Origin: SHZI01 sp964384525 | GTDB lineage: Bacteria; Pseudomonadota; Gammaproteobacteria; Steroidobacterales; GCA-2729495 | DNA length: 64,000 nucleotides | Assembly (NCBI GenBank): GCA_964384525.1 | Contig: CAYLKO010000003.1 | Span: 18,996-82,995 of the forward strand | Reading direction: 5' to 3' | Position numbers and translations under genes: made by a program | The notes under the pieces: model-generated | The model's input: the letters and a program-made list of their open reading frames with translations, nothing else | Told to the model about the DNA's origin: nothing | Databases searched by the model: none | In this document: in pieces, positions 9,906-18,184 of the stretch | Layout of the letters: each line of letters starts with the position of its first letter | Position numbering within the stretch: the first letter of the stretch is position 1

Positions 9906-10907
9906 ATGCGTAATCAGAAAGTCGTGCTTGCCCATCCACTGGTTGGTGTGCCCCAGGCTGGCGACTTCCGTGTCGTGGAGGAAGCCGTCCCCGAACTGCG
10001 CGCGGGGGAATTGCTGGTCCGGCATGTCTACCTGTCGCTGGATCCCTATCACCGCTCGGCGATGGCCGGGCGGCACATGCTGGGCGGGAAGCCGATGGGA
10101 GCCGGCNNNNNNNNNNAGACCGTGGGCCAGGTGGTTGGATCCCGCCACCCGGATTACGCCGAGGGCGACTACGTTCGACATTTCGGTGGCTGGCAGGAGT
10201 ACGGCATATCGACCGGCGAGCGGACCTCGCGGCTGGATCCGGCCATGGCGCCGTTGTCGACCTGGCTCGGCGTGCTCGGCATGCCCGGTCTGACTGCCTG
10301 GGCGAGCGTGCATGAGCTGGCCGATGTGGGGGCCGGGCAGATCGTGCTGGTATCGGCGGCACTCGGGCCCGTGGGCTCGATGGTGGGCCAGCTCGCCCTC
10401 CTGCGCGACGCCCGCGTGATCGGCATTGCCGGCAGTGACCGGAAATGCGAGCTGCTGGTCAGCGAGTTCGGCTTTCACGACAGTGTCAATTATCGCCGTG
10501 ACGACTTCCGGGACCGGCTGGCCGCGGCGCTGCCCGATGGTGCGGATGTCTACCATGATAATGTCGGTGGCCAGATGCTGGCTGATGCCTTCACGGTCCT
10601 GAAGATCAACGGCACGGTCATCCTGTGCGGGCTGATGGAGCGCTACAACGATCCGGCGCGCTCGAAGCCCCTGGACCTTGCCCTGCCGATCTTGAAGAGG
10701 GCTGTGATGAAGGGGCTCGTCGTCTCGGATTTCGAGTACCGGCGCCCGCTCTTTGAAACAACCGTGGCAGCCGGCCTGCGTGATGGACGCATCCGCTATC
10801 GCGAGGATCGGGCCACCGGAATCAGCGCAGCCGGTGCGCAGTTTTCCCGACTGATGCGCGGCGAGAACGTGGGCAAGGCACTGGTCGTGCTGGGGCCTGA
10901 GAGGTAA
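9906..10907 (+). CDS. NADP-dependent MDR oxidoreductase (alkenal/prostaglandin-reductase type; contains gap)
   Basis: This is a zinc-independent medium-chain dehydrogenase/reductase of the leukotriene B4 12-hydroxydehydrogenase / 2-alkenal reductase branch. It reduces alpha,beta-unsaturated carbonyls with NADPH. Visible features are YLSLDPYHR near the N-terminus, GMPGLTAWASV and the Rossmann segment VLVSAALGPVGSMVGQLALL, which replaces the usual AAGAVGS with AALGPVGS. DVYHDNVGG and LCGLMERYN follow. Ten Ns (10107-10116) fall after GKPMGAG; the frame is kept, and the flanking residues would join naturally into the usual MxGGTVGxV motif. It starts at ATG 9906. The downstream lipoprotein gene begins 5 bp after the stop, so they form an operon. 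Confidence 0.85.
   Translation: MRNQKVVLAHPLVGVPQAGDFRVVEEAVPELRAGELLVRHVYLSLDPYHRSAMAGRHMLGGKPMGAGXXXXTVGQVVGSRHPDYAEGDYVRHFGGWQEYGISTGERTSRLDPAMAPLSTWLGVLGMPGLTAWASVHELADVGAGQIVLVSAALGPVGSMVGQLALLRDARVIGIAGSDRKCELLVSEFGFHDSVNYRRDDFRDRLAAALPDGADVYHDNVGGQMLADAFTVLKINGTVILCGLMERYNDPARSKPLDLALPILKRAVMKGLVVSDFEYRRPLFETTVAAGLRDGRIRYREDRATGISAAGAQFSRLMRGENVGKALVVLGPER
10107..10116. other. Assembly gap (10 N) inside the MDR reductase gene
   Basis: A scaffold placeholder inside coding sequence. The residues on both sides fit the family with little or nothing missing. Confidence 0.95.
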
Positions 10908-10912
10908 ACAAC

Positions 10913-11401
10913 ATGTCTTTGTTCATGACCAGGGTTTTGCCGGCCATGCTGCTGATGGGGCTGGTGTCCTGCACCAGCCTGCAGATGACCGATCCGCTCC
11001 AGGTGACCGTGGCGGGCATCGAACCGGCGCCCGGCCAGGGGCTCGAGCTGCGCATGCTGGTGAAGCTGCGCGTCCAGAACCCGAATGACGTGGCGATCAG
11101 CTACAACGGCGTCAGCGTCCGGATGGATGTGCAGGGCAGGAGCTTTGCAACGGGCGTCAGCGGCGAGACCGGCACCGTGCCGCGTTTCGGCGAGTCGGTC
11201 ATCAGCGTACCGGTGACGACATCGGCGATGCAGGTGGCCCGGCAGGCGCTGGGCCTGATGAATGGCGATGTGCCCGAAAAGATCCGCTATGAACTGAGCG
11301 GCAAGTTGCAGGGCACCACATTCAACGTAGTGCGCTTCAACGCCGATGGCGAGCTGGAATTGCCGATGCTTGGCGGCGCCGGCAGTCGTCCGGCGCCATA
11401 G
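10913..11401 (+). CDS. LEA14/WHy-domain lipoprotein
   Basis: This is a 162-residue lipoprotein with a signal peptide ending in a lipobox (LMGLVSC, Cys at residue 20), so it is anchored to the envelope. The mature part is a LEA type 2 (water stress and hypersensitive response) beta-sandwich with LKLRVQNPNDVAISYNGVS-like spacing (seen as VKLRVQNPNDVAISYNGVS), the hallmark N-P-N of this fold. Members are linked to desiccation or envelope stress but lack a defined reaction. It lies 5 bp after the MDR reductase. Confidence 0.8.
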   Translation: MSLFMTRVLPAMLLMGLVSCTSLQMTDPLQVTVAGIEPAPGQGLELRMLVKLRVQNPNDVAISYNGVSVRMDVQGRSFATGVSGETGTVPRFGESVISVPVTTSAMQVARQALGLMNGDVPEKIRYELSGKLQGTTFNVVRFNADGELELPMLGGAGSRPAP

Positions 11402-11420
11402 GCGCGACCGCCGGAGGCCT

Positions 11421-12029
11421 TCAGAAGCGGTACGCGAGGTCGTAGCGGGTGGCGGGCGTGTAGGCGGTCGCGGTGCCATTGCCCTGGATCGTGCCCCGGC
11501 TGGGATTGCCGTCGTCACCGCGTGCTTCGAGGATCCGGGCGACGTTGCCGGGCACGTTGCCGAACACCACGACATTGCCGGAAATGTTCCACATGCCCTG
11601 CCCGAAGCCGATCATGCCGCCGGCCGCATGCGTGGGTTGCTGGTAGGCCGTCATGCTCCGGTCCACCGGACCCTTGAGGAAGCCGGCACCCCGCAGATGT
11701 TTCCACATCTTGCGGGATTCCAGTGCGTTGCTGGTGCCGTTCCAGGCACCCTCGATGGCGCCATTGCCATTGCCGTTGTCTGCGGCCGTCCACAGGCCCG
11801 GGAATCGTGAGGATGCCGACGGGTCATCGCCGGGCAGCACGCCGTAGCGGCCCTGATAGGCAAGGATGGCGGCCGTGATGCCCTTGTAGTCGGTCTCGAC
11901 CTTCGCCACCTTGGCGTTGGTGAGTATCTCCTGGCCTTTGAGGGCGCCGCCGATCAGCAGGCCCATGATGACCAGGACGATCGCGACTTCGACTAGCGTG
12001 AACCCCGGCTGACGAGATGGCGTCTTCAT
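11421..12029 (-). CDS. Type IV-like prepilin / pseudopilin
   Basis: This is a 202-residue protein with a class III prepilin leader: short basic MKTPSRQPG, cleavage before FTLVEVAIVLVIMGLLIGGA, Glu at +5. It is expected to be cleaved and methylated by a PilD-type peptidase and assembled into a pilus or a type II secretion pseudopilus. The periplasmic part contains AAILAYQGRYGVLPGDDPSA, common in minor pilin or GspH/TadE-like proteins of gammaproteobacteria. No other pilus genes are in the window, so it is an orphan. Two inverted repeats lie in its upstream region (12081-12141). Confidence 0.8.
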   Translation of the reverse strand: MKTPSRQPGFTLVEVAIVLVIMGLLIGGALKGQEILTNAKVAKVETDYKGITAAILAYQGRYGVLPGDDPSASSRFPGLWTAADNGNGNGAIEGAWNGTSNALESRKMWKHLRGAGFLKGPVDRSMTAYQQPTHAAGGMIGFGQGMWNISGNVVVFGNVPGNVARILEARGDDGNPSRGTIQGNGTATAYTPATRYDLAYRF

Positions 12030-12080
12030 TGGTACTCCCGCGGTGTTGAACCGACGGGATCCAGCGCCCCGGCCGTGTCC

Positions 12081-12109
12081 GCAAACCGGCTGCCAGAGTG
12101 CCGGTTTGC
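12081..12109. repeat. Perfect 10-bp inverted repeat upstream of the prepilin gene
   Basis: GCAAACCGGC (12081-12090) pairs with GCCGGTTTGC (12100-12109) around a 9-base loop. There is no T tract on either side, so it is not a typical intrinsic terminator. It could be an mRNA leader structure or a protein-binding site. Confidence 0.6.
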
Positions 12110-12117
12110 GTCACGCT

Positions 12118-12141
12118 ATTCTGTCAAGGGAGTCACAGAAT
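12118..12141. repeat. 7-bp inverted repeat between prepilin and outer-membrane protein genes
   Basis: ATTCTGT (12118-12124) and ACAGAAT (12135-12141) flank 10 bases. The spacing of the half sites, 17 bp centre to centre, resembles a dimeric regulator operator. No T tract follows. Confidence 0.4.
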
Positions 12142-12177
12142 CACGGCACCACCCGGCGTACCACCGGGATCGATGCC

Positions 12178-12780
12178 TTATTTGGCGGGCTTGCCGAACT
12201 GGTAGTTGACGCCGAGGCCCACGGTCCAGAAATCGGCATCATCGAAGTCGTACCAGTTGCCGTCCAGCCGCAAGCCCCATTGCTCGGCGATCGCGACTTC
12301 CGCACCCGCCCCGAGAGTCAGGCCATCGGCGCTGCGCGTACCGGAGTTTGCGCCATCGATCTCCAGGTCCTGATCCAGCCGGTAGAAGCCGGCTTTGCCG
12401 AATACCTGGAAATTGGTGCTCGACAGGGGGGCATAGGCGATGAGGTCTGCCGTGAAGCCGTTCAGGGTGATTTGCGCGATGCTCTCGGGCGTCGTCGTCG
12501 TGGAGCCGGTAAAGGTATCGTCCTGCTCGAAATCGCCCATGTTGAGGAAGCTGCCGCCAACGGCAAAGTACCGGTTGAAGCGGTATTGGCCGTAGAGCTG
12601 GAAGCCCGGGGCATTGTCATCGATGATGGCCGAGTCCAGTTTGTAATCGCCGAGGAGCCCGGAAACCCCGACGCGCCAGCCGGCATCAGCCACGCCAGCC
12701 TGCACCGGCAGGGCGACCGTCATGACAAGCAAACCGGCGGCGATGGTTGCGCCCGTGCGCAGTACTGCTGGGATCTGCAT
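12178..12780 (-). CDS. Outer-membrane beta-barrel protein
   Basis: This is a 200-residue protein with a cleavable signal peptide (LLVMTVALPVQAG, cut after AQA-like QAG) and alternating hydrophobic strands typical of an eight-stranded OmpA/OmpW-like barrel, such as GFQLYGQYRFNRYFAVGGSF, ending in an aromatic-rich strand GLGVNYQFGKPAK. It closely resembles the N-terminal barrel of the adjacent OmpA-family gene, including the FGDYxxDS and DDADxW turns, so the two probably arose by duplication. It is likely structural or porin-like. Confidence 0.75.
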   Translation of the reverse strand: MQIPAVLRTGATIAAGLLVMTVALPVQAGVADAGWRVGVSGLLGDYKLDSAIIDDNAPGFQLYGQYRFNRYFAVGGSFLNMGDFEQDDTFTGSTTTTPESIAQITLNGFTADLIAYAPLSSTNFQVFGKAGFYRLDQDLEIDGANSGTRSADGLTLGAGAEVAIAEQWGLRLDGNWYDFDDADFWTVGLGVNYQFGKPAK

Positions 12781-12793
12781 CGTTCTACTCCAT

Positions 12794-13870
12794 CTAACGC
12801 TTGCTGAAGTCGAGGGTCACGCGGCGATTCTCCGCGCGTCCATCGATGGTGTCATTGGAGGCGATCGGTTCGGCTTCGCCCCTGCCGGTTGCGCTGAGGC
12901 TGTTCGCCGGCACACCCTGCTCGATCAGGTAGCTGCGCACGGAATCCGCGCGCCGCTGCGAAAGGGCCAGGTTGTAGGCATCGGCTCCGGTGCTGTCGGT
13001 ATGCCCGACCACGGCGACGGTGTAGGCCTTGCGGTCGGCCAGCGTCGTGGCGACTGAATCGAGAATGGTCTTGTCCTGTGCGGTCAACGTGGCTGAATTC
13101 GTTTCGAACAGCACGCCACGCAACACCAGCTGGATCTCGCAGCCGTCGGCATCGACCGTGGCGCCGGCCGGCGTGCCAGGACATTTGTCCTTGCTGTCGA
13201 CGACACCGTCATGGTCGCTGTCCATTGGCGGGGGCGGCGGGGGCGGCGGGGGCGGCGGAGGAGGAGGAGGTGGTGGCGCCGGTGCAGCGACCGCTGCAAC
13301 CACGGGTGCGGCCTTGGCGGGTTTGCCGAACAGATACTCGACGCCGAGGTTCACTGCCCAGAGATCGGCATCGTCGATGTCGAACCAGTCGGCATCAGCA
13401 CGCACGGCGAACCGCTCGCTGACAAAGAAGCGGGCACCGGCGCCCAGCAGCAGCCCATCGGGTGAATTGCGGCTGGTGACGACATCGTCCACGACGGCCT
13501 GCTGGTCAAAGGTGTACCAGCCAGCCTTCGCATAGGCCTCGAAATCTTCACTGCCCAAAGGCGCAAACAGCAGGCCCGAGACACTGAAGCCATCCAGCTC
13601 GACCTTGATGTCGCCGCCGGGCAGGCCTGGCGTCAGGTCTTCCTTGAAATCGCCGAAGTTGTGGTAGGCGCCTTCGAGGCCCAGCCACTTGTTGATTCGA
13701 TAACCGGTGTGGAGCTTGAAGCCGGTCGAGGTGTCGTCGACCTGCTGGCTGTCGAACTCGTAATCACCGAAGGTTGCCGCGGCGCCGGCGTTCCAGCCGG
13801 TGGTGTCATCCGCTGCCGACACCGTAGTGGCGGCGAATGCCAGGACAAGCGCCGTTATCAGCCGTTTCAT
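12794..13870 (-). CDS. OmpA-family outer-membrane protein with peptidoglycan-binding domain
   Basis: This is a 358-residue protein. Residues 1-19 form a signal peptide; about 20-185 form a beta-barrel similar to the downstream neighbour; about 200-215 form a poly-proline linker coded by a GGC/GGG-rich repeat; a thrombospondin type 3-like calcium loop DSDHDGVVDSKDKCPGTPAG follows; and about 250-358 form an OmpA C-terminal domain with VVGHTDSTGADAYNLALSQR and RADSV, the peptidoglycan-binding motif. It should tether the outer membrane to the cell wall. Its own barrel gene partner is 14 bp downstream, so they are probably co-transcribed. Confidence 0.9.
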   Translation of the reverse strand: MKRLITALVLAFAATTVSAADDTTGWNAGAAATFGDYEFDSQQVDDTSTGFKLHTGYRINKWLGLEGAYHNFGDFKEDLTPGLPGGDIKVELDGFSVSGLLFAPLGSEDFEAYAKAGWYTFDQQAVVDDVVTSRNSPDGLLLGAGARFFVSERFAVRADADWFDIDDADLWAVNLGVEYLFGKPAKAAPVVAAVAAPAPPPPPPPPPPPPPPPPPMDSDHDGVVDSKDKCPGTPAGATVDADGCEIQLVLRGVLFETNSATLTAQDKTILDSVATTLADRKAYTVAVVGHTDSTGADAYNLALSQRRADSVRSYLIEQGVPANSLSATGRGEAEPIASNDTIDGRAENRRVTLDFSKR

Positions 13871-13987
13871 TACACAGACTCCCCTCGCAGCAGGCAGGAA
13901 TTGATTTAAAGATCAGCGCCGTTTGATTTCAGGAATTATTCGGGCGTCACGCGACACCTCGGCAGTATACGATCGACCGGCAGGGCG

Positions 13988-15718
13988 TCAACTTGTGGGG
14001 GTGGGACCGGCTGCCAGGTCGTCCAGCACCCGGGCCCAGTGCACGGGATCAGCAATTGTCCGGATGACCACGCGGTGTTGTCCCGGCAGTGACCGGGACC
14101 GGTTTTCAGTCACCGTGCCGGGGCCATGCTCCAGCCAGTACCCCAGGATCTGCTCCAGCAGCGGCTGCCAGTGGCCATTGGCCCGCAGGAGGTCACGGAC
14201 GTCGCGATGGATGTCGAGGTTGTCGAGTTGGGGTTCGCCCGGCCGTATCGCCGTGTGCCGGCGCTCGAACCAGGGGCTGAACAGTCGGCCGTCGCGAATC
14301 AGATGCCAGGCTTCCAGCAGGTGTCCGCCAGCCCACACCGGGGCGAGTGATGGCAGGCCATGGCGCCTCCATTCTTCAATGTCGGCGGCACTCCATGCCG
14401 GGACATCCAGCAGCAGCACCGGCCGGGCGGGCAGCAGGATTCGCGACAGCTCCACCGCCAGTGGCGCACTGCTGCCCACGCCCACGATCGTCGTGGTCGC
14501 GCCGCGTCGGGCCAGCGACTGGATCAGTGGCGACAGTGCCGCAGCCAGCATGGCGACGCTGGCGTCGAGCGCGTTGGTGTGCTGCTCTTCCGTCGACAGA
14601 CTGTCACTGGCGCCGTGACCCGGCAGGTCCGGCGCATGGACGGCGGCATGGCCGGCAATCGTGCGCGCCAGTTGTTCCAGTGCTGCGGCGGAACCTGCCG
14701 GCGCGTGGATCAGGATCACCGCATGGCGGGATTCCGCCGCCGTGGCCCACTGCAAGGTGCGGATCTGGCGACCAGCCGCGCCGTGGTACGCGCTGGCAGG
14801 TTCGCCATTGCCGCCGTCGGCTTCGCTGGACGGGTCTGCAGCCGGTGCGGTCGTGTCAGCCGGAAAACGCAACAGATGGGCCCGGCATCGCCGCAAGGCG
14901 TCCTCGGCATCGGTGGATGGTTCAACGCGCAATGTCGATGCGGCGGCTGTCGACAGGGCGGGGTCGATGCGTCCGAGGTGGCCTGCCAGCGGATCGCGTG
15001 CCGTCGCCGTGACCAGCAGTGGTATGGAGATCCGTGGCAGGCGTCGGGTGGCGCCACCGTCGAAGGCCGCGGCATAGGCCACGCGGTAGTGGTCGCCGGC
15101 GGCAAGAAATTCCTCGACGCCGCGCTGGAGCTGCGCCGGCGGCGGCACATCGAAAGCCAGTCGCGACCCGGCCCGGCGGTCATGCCATGGAAAGAAAATC
15201 GTCTGCTCCCGCAGGCGCGCCCACAGCCAGGCGAGATGGCCGCCATCCCACCGGGGCTCGAGTGGCGGCAGGTAGTTGCCCAGGATGAATGCCAGCTCAT
15301 CCTCGTCGAGGATGGCAAGACCGTTGGCGGCCACTGCTGCAACCCGCTCCGGAAAATTTCCGGCCAGTGCCACGGCGATGCTGGCGCCGGTGTGAAATCC
15401 GTAAATGCCGCAACGGCGAATGCCGAGGGCATCGAGGAATTCCACCGTGGCAGCGGCAAAATCATCGATGCTTGCGCTGGTCAGCGGTGTGCCGTCACGA
15501 CAGAGGGGTGTGGAAAAACCATATCCCGGCGCATCGGGTGCGATGAGCCGGAAATCCCTACCCCAGTGGTGGATCAGCGTTTCCATCTCCCGCGAGGACT
15601 GCGGCGACTGGTGAAGCAGAACCACCACAGGTCCCTGTCCACCACTGCGATAGTGCACCTGGCGCAGGCCAAAACACCCCCGGACGGCCACGAAGGCCCG
15701 CTTGAGATCGGTACTCAT
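13988..15718 (-). CDS. Protein with two tandem alpha/beta-hydrolase domains
   Basis: The 576-residue product contains two alpha/beta-hydrolase folds. Domain 1 (about 1-275) has VVLLHQSPQSSREME, then DAPGYGFS and a nucleophile elbow GFHTGAS, where the usual nucleophile Ser is replaced by His (GxHTG). Domain 2 (about 320-576) has VILIHAPAGSAAALEQLA, PDLPGHGASD and an elbow region GVGSSAP that also departs from GxSxG. Both therefore may be inactive, or may use unconventional chemistry; the GxHTG variant recurs in uncharacterised hydrolases. There is no signal peptide. Substrate unknown. The gene stands alone between the OmpA gene and the divergent coiled-coil genes. Confidence 0.8.
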   Translation of the reverse strand: MSTDLKRAFVAVRGCFGLRQVHYRSGGQGPVVVLLHQSPQSSREMETLIHHWGRDFRLIAPDAPGYGFSTPLCRDGTPLTSASIDDFAAATVEFLDALGIRRCGIYGFHTGASIAVALAGNFPERVAAVAANGLAILDEDELAFILGNYLPPLEPRWDGGHLAWLWARLREQTIFFPWHDRRAGSRLAFDVPPPAQLQRGVEEFLAAGDHYRVAYAAAFDGGATRRLPRISIPLLVTATARDPLAGHLGRIDPALSTAAASTLRVEPSTDAEDALRRCRAHLLRFPADTTAPAADPSSEADGGNGEPASAYHGAAGRQIRTLQWATAAESRHAVILIHAPAGSAAALEQLARTIAGHAAVHAPDLPGHGASDSLSTEEQHTNALDASVAMLAAALSPLIQSLARRGATTTIVGVGSSAPLAVELSRILLPARPVLLLDVPAWSAADIEEWRRHGLPSLAPVWAGGHLLEAWHLIRDGRLFSPWFERRHTAIRPGEPQLDNLDIHRDVRDLLRANGHWQPLLEQILGYWLEHGPGTVTENRSRSLPGQHRVVIRTIADPVHWARVLDDLAAGPTPTS

Positions 15719-15823
15719 CGGATACCATCATGCCCTCACGTGACCCGCAACGTGAAGCAGCGCTCGTTTCACGAGAAAAGGCGGTCTGTTTGAGAACCAG
15801 GCCGTGGTCACACCGGACGGGCG

Positions 15824-16447
15824 ATGACTACCCTCAGCGTTATGTTCGGCGGTATGGCTCTATCCAACATTTATCTGGCTGCCGTCGCGGTGGCCGGCTT
15901 TGCGGTGGGCGCCATGGTGTCCCGCATTCTGGGTAGCGCAGGTCACCGGCCGCTCGGCAAACGCGCAGACCAGTTGCATCACACCATTCGGGCCCTGGAA
16001 GCCGATCTGCGGGTCGCACAGCGCATCGCCGAGCAGGCCAGGGCCGAACACACCACCCTCACCACCGACCTCGATGGGGCCGGCGCCGAACTGGCGGCCT
16101 TGCGGACCAGGGTAGCCGGCCATGACGAACTGGTTCGCAAGCTCAAGTCGGAAATCCAGCATGAATGCAGCAAGACCGCCCGGCTGCGTCAGGAACTGGC
16201 CGATCGCGCCGAAGAAATGGTCCGCACCACGGTCCAGCTCCGTGATGTCCAGAATGAACTCGGCGTCAGCCAGGTGGGCTCGGATGTCGTGATTGACCAG
16301 ATCAACACCCTGGAGCGCGAGCGTGATGATCTGAGCACGATGGTGGAAGCCTTGCGCCACGAGCTGGCCGCCCGACCCGCCGGCAAGTTGAAGCTGGGTG
16401 CTTCACCCACGCTGGATCAGGGCGATGATCTGCTGGTGGATCACTGA
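15824..16447 (+). CDS. Membrane-anchored coiled-coil protein A
   Basis: This is a 207-residue protein with one N-terminal transmembrane helix (about residues 13-35, LSNIYLAAVAVAGFAVGAMV) followed by a long heptad-rich coiled coil to about residue 185. It is paralogous to the next gene: both have a segment of the form QLxDxxxE, VSxxGS, INxLxRERDxLxxMVExLR at the C-terminal end. I do not recognise a named family. A structural or cell-envelope scaffolding role would fit the topology. Internal Met codons at 15842 and 15854 are alternative starts that keep the helix. It lies 2 bp from the next gene. Confidence 0.65.
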   Translation: MTTLSVMFGGMALSNIYLAAVAVAGFAVGAMVSRILGSAGHRPLGKRADQLHHTIRALEADLRVAQRIAEQARAEHTTLTTDLDGAGAELAALRTRVAGHDELVRKLKSEIQHECSKTARLRQELADRAEEMVRTTVQLRDVQNELGVSQVGSDVVIDQINTLERERDDLSTMVEALRHELAARPAGKLKLGASPTLDQGDDLLVDH

Positions 16448-16449
16448 CG

Positions 16450-17046
16450 ATGGCCTTCGCCGGACTGATCTTCATCGGCCTGCTGTTCGGCATCATGCTG
16501 TCCGGCATCGTGGTGGGCTTCATCGTGATCCGTTCGGGTGGACCGCTGAAGGAAAGTCTCTTCGGTGATGCGGGCCGCCTGCCGGCCTTTGGTTCGTCCA
16601 AGCCAGCGAGGGAAGCACAGCAGCCGGATATCGATGGCCGCGTTCCTGCCCTGCAGGAGGAGCTGCGGGTCCTGCAGAAACTGGTCGATCAGGGTCGCGT
16701 GGAGCGCGAGGAAGCCGCCAAGGCAGGCCGGCTTGCCAGCGACGAGATCGCCGAACTCGAGAAGCAGATTGCCGCGCGCGATGGGCGGATCCACGAGCTG
16801 GAAGCGGCCCAACGCGAGGCCCGGGATCACACGGATGGTTTGCTGGCCGAACTCAGTGCGCGATCCGAGGCGCTCTCCACCGTCAGCCTGCAGCTCAAGG
16901 ATCTGCGTGTGGAGTTCGAAGTGTCCGAATCCGGTTCGTCACTGACCACCGCGCAGATCGACCAGCTCCAGCGCGAACGGGACGAACTCGCCGCCATGGT
17001 CGAACAGCTGCGCACCCGCCGGGTGGCCAGCGAATCCTTCGGCTAG
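16450..17046 (+). CDS. Membrane-anchored coiled-coil protein B
   Basis: This is a 198-residue paralogue of the preceding gene: an N-terminal membrane helix (residues 5-27, GLIFIGLLFGIMLSGIVVGF) followed by a coiled coil of about 130 residues ending in QIDQLQRERDELAAMVEQLR. The 2-bp spacing shows they are one operon and may form a heteromeric coiled coil. The function is unknown. A perfect stem-loop (17046-17064) overlaps the last base of the stop codon. Confidence 0.65.
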   Translation: MAFAGLIFIGLLFGIMLSGIVVGFIVIRSGGPLKESLFGDAGRLPAFGSSKPAREAQQPDIDGRVPALQEELRVLQKLVDQGRVEREEAAKAGRLASDEIAELEKQIAARDGRIHELEAAQREARDHTDGLLAELSARSEALSTVSLQLKDLRVEFEVSESGSSLTTAQIDQLQRERDELAAMVEQLRTRRVASESFG

Positions 17047-17064
17047 ACAGACGTCGGGTCTGTC
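17046..17064. repeat. Perfect 7-bp stem-loop after the coiled-coil operon
   Basis: GACAGAC (17046-17052) and GTCTGTC (17058-17064) flank a 5-base loop. No T tract follows. It lies 40 bp upstream of the next LLM gene, so it may be an operator or a weak terminator. Confidence 0.4.
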
Positions 17065-17104
17065 GTGAGGCATACTCACCGGACGTTCTCTCCGGGGAAA
17101 AATC

Positions 17105-18157
17105 ATGCGTCTGGGACTGATGGCCGGCTATTCGTCGGCGGCACTGCATGTGCCGATGGACGATATCCTCGAAGCCGAACGCCTGGGCTTCGACTCGGTA
17201 TGGACGGCTGAAGCCTACGGGAGTGATGCCGTATCCGTGTGCGCCTGGATCCTGGCGCAGACCACGCGGATCCGGGTGGGCACGGCCATCATGCAGATGC
17301 CGGCGCGCACGCCAACCTGCGCCGCGATGACGGCCATGACTCTCAATGCCTTGTCCGGCGGCCGTTTTCTGCTGGGCATTGGCCCGTCCGGGCCGCGGGT
17401 CGTCGAGGGCTGGTACGGCGTGCCCTATGGCCGGCCGATGACGCGGACCCGGGAATACATCGACATCATCCGCCAGATCAATGCCCGTCAGGGGCCGCTT
17501 CAGCATCAGGGACTGCATTACCAGATTCCTTATCACGGCGCCGATGCCACGGGTCTTGGTCAACCGATGACCAGCATCCTCCATGGTGATCCGGCGCTGA
17601 AGATCTACACGGCCGCCGCCACGCCGGCCGGTTTCCGCACGGCTGCCGAAGTGGCCGATGGCGTGTTCCCGATCTGGATGGATCCTGCCCGCTTCGAGTT
17701 GATCGGACCTTATCTTGAGGAGGGCTTTGCACAGCGGGCAGCTGGTGGCGCACCCGTTCGGACCCTGACCGACTTTGATGTGGCGCCGCTGGTGCTGGTG
17801 TCGATGGGTGATGATCTGGACGCCTGCCAGGCGCCGGTGCGGGCCCATCTGGCGCTGTACATCGGCGGCATGGGTCCGCGGCAGAAGAACTTCTACACCG
17901 AATACGTCACCCGCATGGGTTTTGGTGATCAGGCCCGACGCATCCAGGAGCTGTACCTCGGTGGTCGCAAGGCCGAAGCCGCCGCCGCCGTGCCCGCGGC
18001 GCTGATCGACGCCGTCGCGCTGACGGGCCCTCCCGGCCGCATCCGCGAGCGGCTCGGCGACTGGGTGGCTGCCGGTCGGGCTGGTCATGTATCGACCATG
18101 CTGATCACAGGGGCCTCGGTCGAGGCAATGCGCCTGCTCGCCAGGGAACTCCTGTAA
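17105..18157 (+). CDS. LLM-class F420-dependent oxidoreductase
   Basis: This is a 350-residue luciferase-like TIM-barrel enzyme with LEAERLGFDSVWTAEAYGSD, RIRVGTAIMQMPARTPTCAA, FLLGIGPSGPRVVEGWYG and WMDPARFELIGPYLEEG. The GIGPSGP and the VPYGRPMTRTREYI segment are typical of the F420-dependent actinobacterial-type group. It likely oxidises or reduces an organic substrate with F420; the substrate is unknown. A GGGGAAAAA ribosome-binding site precedes ATG 17105. The next LLM gene begins 27 bp downstream; the two share little sequence beyond family motifs. Confidence 0.85.
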   Translation: MRLGLMAGYSSAALHVPMDDILEAERLGFDSVWTAEAYGSDAVSVCAWILAQTTRIRVGTAIMQMPARTPTCAAMTAMTLNALSGGRFLLGIGPSGPRVVEGWYGVPYGRPMTRTREYIDIIRQINARQGPLQHQGLHYQIPYHGADATGLGQPMTSILHGDPALKIYTAAATPAGFRTAAEVADGVFPIWMDPARFELIGPYLEEGFAQRAAGGAPVRTLTDFDVAPLVLVSMGDDLDACQAPVRAHLALYIGGMGPRQKNFYTEYVTRMGFGDQARRIQELYLGGRKAEAAAAVPAALIDAVALTGPPGRIRERLGDWVAAGRAGHVSTMLITGASVEAMRLLARELL

Positions 18158-18184
18158 CCAGGCCTGCACAACCGGACATTTTCC

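Noticed and set aside
13211..13299. Glycine-rich plus-strand frame opposite the OmpA proline linker
   Set aside because: It is the antisense image of the GGC/GGG linker repeat in a well-supported OmpA gene.
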